Source: Ophiosphaerella korrae (Eukaryota > Ascomycota > Dothideomycetes > Pleosporales > Phaeosphaeriaceae). From it: 64,000 bases of DNA. This document shows positions 58,501 to 64,000 of this stretch, one piece after another. Both the position numbers and the translations under genes were made by a program. Numbering within the stretch: position 1 is the stretch's first letter; each line of letters starts with the position of its first letter. The DNA is taken from NCBI GenBank assembly GCA_028456385.1, contig JALNQF010000004.1, forward strand, positions 62,001-126,000, given 5' to 3'. The notes beneath the pieces are model-generated. The model worked only from the letters and a program-made list of their open reading frames with translations. It ran no database searches and had not been told where the DNA came from.

Positions 58501-59358
58501 CCAGATTCCTCGTCGGTACCGCTTCCAATGTTTAAATGGCAACTTGCCTGCATCTTTGCAATTGCGGACCCCCTACGGCCCGAGGCTGTTGCTGTTATAC
58601 ATGCTCTTAAGCAACGTAACATTGATGTCTGGATGCTTTCTGGCGACAACCCAATAACCGCCAACGCTGTTGGAGCGCAGGTCGGCATCCCAGCTTCCAA
58701 CATTATTGCGGGCGTGCTTCCAGAGCAAAAGGCCGAGAGGATTAAGTACCTTCAGCAAACGCTTACGAAGCCTCGTAGGGCAGGTCTCTTTCGAGTTCCC
58801 GCAATGTTTCGTATACGGGCGAAGAGCGTGCAGCACGCCACTGTTGCCATGATTGGTGATGGTATCAATGATGCTCCAGCCCTTAGTGCTGCCGACTTGA
58901 GTATCGCGGTTGGTAGTGGTTCTGACATTGCTCTCTCTTCATCGTCATTCATTCTTATCAACAGCCGTCTTACTACTATTCTTACGCTCCTTGACCTCTC
59001 ACGTGTTGTTTTCCGCCGCGTATATTTCAACTTTGGCTGGGCGCTTGTCTACAATATGATCGCCATGCCAGTCGCTGCTGGCGTTTTGTTTCCCATCACA
59101 ACGGGGACATCACGGGTAGCCGTGCCACACCATGGCGACGGAATGGAAGGTAGCATGGTTATGGAAAACCGCGGGGCAAAACATATCAGATTGGATCCAG
59201 TCTGGGCGAGTCTGGCGATGGCGCTAAGCAGTGTCAGTGTAGTTTGTAGTAGCCTGGCTCTGAGGAGTGGGATTTCGGGATTGGGTTTTAAAGCGAGACG
59301 GGATCCTGTAGAGAATGGAGAGGAGAGCACCGAGAGGAGAGAGAATGATGTTGTGTAG
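55504..59358 (+). CDS. P1B-type copper-transporting ATPase with four metal-binding domains
   Basis: Single exon of 1284 residues; an alternative start is the ATG nine codons later. Four heavy-metal-associated domains lie in the N-terminal third: NLHCPSC (about residue 30), GMTCSSC (218), GMTCGSC (308) and GMFCQHC (390). The ATPase body has CPCGIGLAAPTAL in the transmembrane region (near residue 820), DKTGTLT with the phosphorylated Asp (866), NSNHPIARA (the HP motif, about 904) and GDGINDAPAL (1118). CPC marks Cu(I) transport. Fungal members export copper or load it into the secretory pathway. The multiple MBDs and lack of introns recall the Aspergillus CrpA copper-detoxification pump; the exact role is inference. 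The last cytosolic residues are Glu/Arg-rich. Confidence 0.92.
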   Translation: MCRANNTSTMSSAVLLDPLQVTSTTWFISNLHCPSCIEVIRTSLYGLEPCPEDILVSIVSHSVVVRHTASLALDTISASLEAAGFEIHSIFQEKNTTYHPVEVQDLGQRNSEWHTSLERAVSRWGRTEGLTGSGDDMHKREVHLEKCEQCKREGGGVSLDTSNVEVFKNRPGHIVTSLPKPSYDGSASFEKKSPASEIFNTFESANPVLLYQATLAITGMTCSSCVSAITHAVQQHPIVQSININLLTHTGTVTIKDQSKLKELVGIVEDCGFDVVVEKVEEVSSSTPKKSSITKQRPERWRATYTIGGMTCGSCSGFVYDALKRHQWIEKVDVNLVTNTAVVLFRDKQHLPEIKMSINEAGYDATLDGIVSEDAVRQEAIERSVAIRINGMFCQHCPANIMIALNEAFGGQVTIDGGQSALSLQSPILWVRYIPNSPAFTIRDILGAIASSNSMFEPAIFHPPTIEERAREMHAHERKRTLFRLILSFIVAIPTFILGIVFMSLIKADHPIRKYVMGTMWAGNVTRLSWALFILATPVYFFAADTFHLRAIKEVKAMWRPGSRTEWLHRFTRFGSMNMLISLGTSIAYFASVAELILAATKKSNGSMTDSYFDAVVFLTMFLLLGRFLEAYSKAKTGDAVTSLGKLRPKEAVLVDPVTGDRNIDTDLLEVGDIVRVHCGASPPFDGLLLDSASSFDESSLTGESRPVKKEHGDTVYSGTINRGPPGKVKITTVFGTSMLDQIIAAVREGQTRRAPVERVADTITSHFVPFVIAIAITTWLVWLILGTTGGIPRDWKDGGAGGWALWSLRFAIAVFVIACPCGIGLAAPTALFVGGGLAAKHGILVRGGGEAFQEASTLDCIVFDKTGTLTEGGDPAVTDHKLSDSHSNTLVLGIVKALELNSNHPIARALVSFCDKQRHESLTAVEVDEVPGRGLKGTFNAAGDEITAIIGNENFMADHRVPIDDANAAALHSWQSEGKSVALIALRSTHPPDAPGLFPDSSSVPLPMFKWQLACIFAIADPLRPEAVAVIHALKQRNIDVWMLSGDNPITANAVGAQVGIPASNIIAGVLPEQKAERIKYLQQTLTKPRRAGLFRVPAMFRIRAKSVQHATVAMIGDGINDAPALSAADLSIAVGSGSDIALSSSSFILINSRLTTILTLLDLSRVVFRRVYFNFGWALVYNMIAMPVAAGVLFPITTGTSRVAVPHHGDGMEGSMVMENRGAKHIRLDPVWASLAMALSSVSVVCSSLALRSGISGLGFKARRDPVENGEESTERRENDVV

Positions 59359-59770
59359 GTAGGTGAAGTAAGCTAGCCTTGACGGTCATTATTATTGTAT
59401 TTTTTCCTTGAAAGTAGCCGAGATGTGGTCCCTACTGTACTACTGTCCTACTTGTGCGTGAAATACTCAAAAGAACTCAGGCCTACAACGTAGACTCAGG
59501 CGATTGACTGATTCAATCTTCGTTCGAACTCAATATTCTTGCTAATATTCAGGGCATACCACGAGGGGCATCACTGTCGGCATTCAAGGTCTTTCGATAT
59601 GGTCGTGACTATTTCTGATATCGATTAGAGGCGGTGCGTCAGGTTAAACACGAGGTATGACACAATAGCACAGGGGTGAACCAACAGCAATGGATGAAGA
59701 TCGGAAGCTTATCCATTCTGAGCACTGCTGGCTCCACTCGTACTGCGCGATGCGGCATTGCCGGTAGGAA
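59359..59770. other. Intergenic left of the transposon
   Basis: 3' region of the copper ATPase gene, ending at the transposon inverted repeat. No gene was seen. Confidence 0.4.
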
Positions 59771-61058
59771 TACAAGGTAGGATCACGTACGGCATGAAAG
59801 TGGGTCAGAACGCTCGGGCCATAGAAATTCATCGAATATTCCTTACTCCAATAGAGATTCGTATATATTATTACAACGCCTGATGACTGTACATGCCTCA
59901 TAATGGCTCCTAAAACACCTTTACGTCGTCTTACCTACCAAGAACGAGCTCGTATCCACTCTCTTCGTTATGATGCAGGCTGGAACTACAGCCAGATCTC
60001 AAAGTACCTTCATATACCATATACAACAGTTTACCGGTGTGTTCTCAGCCACAAGGTAACACCTCAGAAGCCTCGTGGCCGTCGACCTCTCCTTAATACA
60101 CCTCTTCGCCAGCGCCTCGTAGCTCATGCTACCTTATCTCATGAGCAGAGGCTAAAGCCATTCCAGGAGATAGCCGCTGAGCTAGGTATATCAGTTGATA
60201 AGAGGACGCTTAGGAAGGCCTTCCACAAGGAAGGCTACTATCGGCGTAAAGCTACTGAGAAGCCTTTCCTCACAGAGAGGTACCGTAGTAGTAGGCGCTG
60301 GTGGGCAGGCAGCTATATAAGCTGGCCTCAGCCTCAGTGGAATAGGGTTATCTGGACAGACTTCGTCACGTTTCAATGTGGCAGAGGTAGGGTATACGTT
60401 ACTCGTTTGCCAGAAGAGAAGTATATACCTCCCTGCTGCATGCCTAAGTTTAAGGACTTTAGTTGTGTACAGGTATGGGCGTGTGTAGGTGGAGATGGCT
60501 CAAAGGGGCCTCTCTTAATATGGGACAGAGAGCTCTGGGGGAATATTACAGCAGCTTCATATGACGAGAGAGTACTACCGCTATATGAGAGTTTTAGGCA
60601 GGAACATGAGATCTTCCGTGTAGGACTTAACAACAGCATTCTTATGCAGGATAGAGCCTCATACCATACAGCTGCTGCTACGAGGAGAGCTCTATATAAG
60701 AGAGCTATCTGGCTGCTCTGGTGGCCAGCTAACTCTCCAGATCTCAACCCGTTGAGGACGTGTGGAGGCTACTCAAATCACGTGTACAAAGGCGATATCC
60801 TAAGACCAAGGAAGAGCTGATCAGGTATATTAGGGAAGAGTGGGACAGAATTGACCTCAGGGATATCCAGAAGTATTGTATGAATATGAGAGCGTTGTGA
60901 GGCTGTACTGAAGGCTGATGGAGGGCATACATCATATTGATTCACTTAGCTAGTCCGAATTTGTATGTAAAATACAGCGTATATATGACAGTTTCGATGA
61001 ATTTCTATGGCCCGAGCGTTCTGACCCACTTTCATGCCGTACGTGATCCCATCTTGTA
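59771..61058 (+). mobile_element. Tc1/mariner transposon copy with 65-bp terminal inverted repeats
   Basis: A 1288-bp element. The left repeat (59771-59835) and right repeat (60994-61058) are inverted copies of about 65 bp with only a few differences near the outer ends. Both start with the TA dinucleotide expected from Tc1/mariner target-site duplication. A single open frame fills the middle. Length and structure match a complete element. It sits in the intergenic space between the copper ATPase and the MscS-like gene. Confidence 0.9.
59903..60941 (+). pseudogene. Tc1/mariner transposase, frameshifted
   Basis: The frame from 59903 is open for 305 codons. An N-terminal helix-turn-helix domain (RRLTYQERARIHSLRYDAGW) is followed by a DDE domain. 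The first Asp lies in VIWTDFVTF (about residue 151) and the second in LMQDRASYHTA (about 250). At about 60751 one base is missing, so the frame changes just before the conserved Pro-Ile-Glu-Asp block and the third catalytic acid is lost. The correct frame then stays open to about 60888, where two further bases are missing. The copy therefore cannot encode a functional enzyme, but it may be moved by an active relative if one exists. Confidence 0.85.
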
Positions 61059-62106
61059 CCTTATGCAGCATGTGCAGGGCGAGGTTCTCTCCCCATCTCC
61101 AGATCTGATGGATCTCGGCAGAAAACGGGCCTGATGAGATGTTGTGGGTCGAGTAATTGATTAGATACGTCTCCGTCCTGGAGGCCTTGTCAATGATTTT
61201 TGGAAACCACGGGCCGAAACGAGATGAAGAGATGGAATGCAGGGGTATGCATAACACTATGATAACAGTCAAGTGCGGTCGGCGCCTTGCCGCGCGCCAC
61301 GCCCTTTCGCGATAACGAATGCAAAGGGTGCAGATAGATAGATAGCACAAACACGTTCAGGTGTGCATGTGACAAAGTACCTATGCAAGCCTTGCAGACT
61401 TCATCCTTTGTTGCTGTTGTGCCGGTATGAGTGCCAATCACAGGCGGTGGGGACCTGGCAGTCCTTGTGTCAACTATAGCGATGACGTATCTTGCCCCCA
61501 AACTCTCCAGCCGAAATCCCAACGGCTTTTGCTGTCCGTTTGCCTCGCATAGTTTTCTGTAACAGGCTCTGCTAAACGGACCCACCCCAATCGCAGGTGT
61601 ACAGAACCTAATTCAGATCCATTGTACCGCGGCGTCTCTTGTCTCGCGCACGCCCCAGTTTTCTTCGGCTATTGAGTGGTGACAAGGAAGCAGCGATCAT
61701 CTTGTTGGAATGAATATGGTGGATCGGGGTCAACCCCCAATGTCCCAAATGTCCCAAATACCACCCCCTGGCGCAGCTCTCGACCTCCTGATATTCCATC
61801 GATCCCCGTGCTGAGGCTCCACTCTATATTTCTCCACGAATCCGTCCTTTGCTGCAGCATTTCACTACGCGTCTCTTCCCAATTGTTCCAGTCGTTTCCT
61901 CGTCACTCGCTAGAAGAAACGACTTGCGAAAGCTATACCATTCTTCAAAGTTTGCCATCCACTGGCCACGACGTCATCGGGCAAGCTAAATCTCAAACCT
62001 CGTCCAAACTTCGCACAACCCCAGTAACCAACGTCCTGGACGCAATTGACTGCTCAGAGCCAGCTTCATTACTATCAAGGCTGCCAGCCTTTACCAATCT
62101 ACAGCC
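61059..62106. other. Intergenic, promoter of the MscS-like gene
   Basis: 1.05 kb right of the transposon. Nothing gene-like was seen. A short TGTCCCAAA doublet at about 61741-61758 lies 350 bp upstream of the next gene. Confidence 0.4.
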
Positions 62107-64000
62107 ATGACCACGCCTGTCGAGCGGCCTGAGCCCACGTACGATATGGACAGTAACAGACACGTTCCTCACCAACGCTCCTCGGAAGACGATGGCACAT
62201 TCGTTGGAGAGGACCTCAGCCAACAGCACTCGTACACACAGACCCACCCAAGCACTGGAAAAGGACGGCCACGCTCAGGCACTCATTTGACTGTCGACAC
62301 CGCGCAAGACTTGCCACACATGGGATCGATACAGTCACCGTCCCAGACGAGGGAGCAAGCAAGTCGGCTCAACGATGACCTGACCGTACTACAGATCGAA
62401 CAAGGCATCTCCGCCAAAGAGGCTTTGGATAGGAACCAATCTCTCACTCGATCCATGACACGAGTACGGTCACAAAGAGAAGAAGTCGTGGACGAATTCG
62501 ATGCAGCCACCAACCCGTTGCACGAACAGGCGGCCAAATACAAACCTCCGGAGAATCCCACCACAAGTGCTTCCAAGTTCTTCAAGAAGCTACATGGTTC
62601 TAGTTGGGTAGTCAGGTATTTCACATACATAACACCTATGGTCCTCTTGATCCTCATACCGATACTCCTGGGTGCCTTGGTGTTTCCCAGAGCGCATGTG
62701 GGTGGTGTTACACTGGTGTGGTTCTCCATCTGGCTGATGATTGTATGGCTGACGCTTTGGCTTGGGAGAGTAAGCACACCTCTTGCCCCTAATAGCTATT
62801 CATACTGATGTACATTAGGTCATCGCAAAATGCCTACCTTGGCCAATCGGCCTTGTCGCAAGCCTCTTTACGAATAATAGCAAGAAGTGGAGAGACATGG
62901 GCAAGCAGCTTGAGCTGCCAGCGACTCTCTTCTTCTGGTGGCTCGCCATCGAGATCTCCTTCCTGCCTACCATGAAAAACCACAACATTAACGGAGATAC
63001 AACCACCAAAAGCTGGCAAGGCACGATGAACAAGGTTTTAGTAGCTTTTCTAGTCGGCTTCGCGCTCAATTTTGTGGAGAAGATTATCCTACAGCTTATT
63101 GCCATCAGCTTTCATCTTCGCACGTATCAAGATAGGATCGAGCTAAATAAGTTCCAGATCGGCAGTCTCGCAAAGCTTTACAAATACTCAAAAGAAAAGA
63201 TTGCTATGGAAGACTCCGAGTTCGAAGGCGAGAAAGGTCCGTCTGGCGCACGCACACCTGGTCAGCTCGTGACAGACGCGCAAAGGAACATCAAAGAGGG
63301 TATAACCAAGTTTGGGGACATTGCTGGAAAAGTTGCTGGTGACTTTACTGGTCGACAAGTCACGTCAAGTGGCCATCCTAACCAGGTCGTTCTCCAACTT
63401 ATTGGCACTACCAGCGGCGCGCAGGTTCTTGCACGTCGATTATATCGCACCTTTGCTCGACCAGAGACCGAGACTGTTCATTCTGAAGACCTCAAAAACG
63501 CCTTCGAGAGTGAGGAAGAAGCTGATGCTGCTTTTAGCATGTTCGACAAGGATATGAATGGAGACATCTCCATGGAAGAGTTGGAAGCCGTTTGCGTCGA
63601 GATAGGCCGAGAACGTAAATCGATCACTGCGTCGCTGAAGGATTTGGATTCGGTTGTTAGCAAACTGGATGATGTCTTCATGTTCATCGTGTTGATCATC
63701 ACAATCATTGTCTTCATATCCTTGATTTCGACATCAGCTGCTGGTGTGCTAACTTCTGCGGGATCCACTCTCCTAGCCTTATCGTGGCTGTTCTCCGCCA
63801 CTGCCCAAGAGTTTCTGCAATCTTGCATCTTCGTATTTGTCAAGCATCCCTACGATGTAGGCGACCGTGTCATGATCTATGGCAACACCGGTGACCTTGG
63901 TCGAGGTGATGACTACTTCGTCAAAGAGATTGCGTTGTTCTACACCGAATTTAAGAAGATGCAGGGCCATATCGTACAGGCACCAAACAGCTACCTTAAC
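62107..64000 (+). CDS. MscS-like mechanosensitive channel with EF-hand, partial
   Basis: Exon 1 is 62107-62769 and exon 2 starts at 62819 and runs off the window. The polar N-terminus (about 165 residues) is followed by several hydrophobic spans ([37 protein letters not shown]). A canonical EF-hand is visible, [13 protein letters not shown], with Asp/Asp/Asn/Asp at calcium positions. Next are two spans and the MscS pore segment ending [15 protein letters not shown], then the start of the beta domain ([14 protein letters not shown]). This matches the fungal Msy1/Msy2 family of ER-located, calcium-regulated channels that respond to hypo-osmotic stress. The C-terminal cytosolic part is missing. 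Confidence 0.9.

Overview
The window looks like nuclear DNA of a filamentous ascomycete (Pezizomycotina, most likely a dothideomycete such as a Pleosporales species; the class is inference). Reasons: compact genes with 45-65 nt GT-AG introns and CTAAC/CTGAC-like branch points, a PalC pH-response gene, a PTH11/SAT4-type membrane protein, a VMA21, and a degraded Tc1/mariner element. Nothing bacterial is present. Where I give an exon structure for a multi-exon gene, I checked that the exon lengths add up to whole codons, unless stated otherwise.

Layout. 1-810 (-): N-terminal part of a SLAC1/malic-acid-type transporter cut by the window edge. 2885-4742 (-) and 5475-8631 (+): a divergent pair, an NCS1 nucleobase/hydantoin-type permease and a hydantoinase-A/DUF917 fusion enzyme. 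They share a 732-bp promoter with GATA sites and look like a small uptake-and-hydrolysis module. 8655-27056: ten genes all on the minus strand. In coordinate order they are a mitochondrial tricarboxylate carrier, a zinc alcohol dehydrogenase with a dinucleotide frameshift, an FAD-dependent oxidoreductase, a SAT4/PTH11-like membrane protein, a GT34 glycosyltransferase, an APC-family amine/choline/GABA permease, PalC, a 12-kDa complex I subunit, a short conserved unknown and a 14-TM MFS transporter. A truncated tRNA-Asp lies between the glycosyltransferase and the permease.

28966-39045 (+): a REG1-like PP1 regulator, calnexin, methylmalonate-semialdehyde dehydrogenase and a DUF2406 protein. 39496-39930 (-) and 40243-43743 (+): VMA21 and a Fun30/SMARCAD1-type SNF2 remodeller, divergent over 312 bp. 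44187-47473 (-): a glutaredoxin-fold protein with a long charged tail and a bZIP factor. 47474-50578 is a 3.1-kb gene-poor stretch. 50579-51793 (-): a Kv-beta-type aldo-keto reductase. 53464-54120 (+): a small secreted protein. 55504-59358 (+): a P1B copper ATPase with four metal-binding domains. 59771-61058: a complete but inactivated Tc1/mariner copy bounded by 65-bp inverted repeats. 62107 to the end (+): a MscS-like channel with an EF-hand, cut by the window edge.

Most genes are conserved housekeeping or transport genes. The points of most interest are the permease/hydantoinase pair, the alcohol dehydrogenase frameshift and its GC-AG intron, the truncated intron-bearing tRNA-Asp, and the transposon whose frameshift removes its third catalytic residue.
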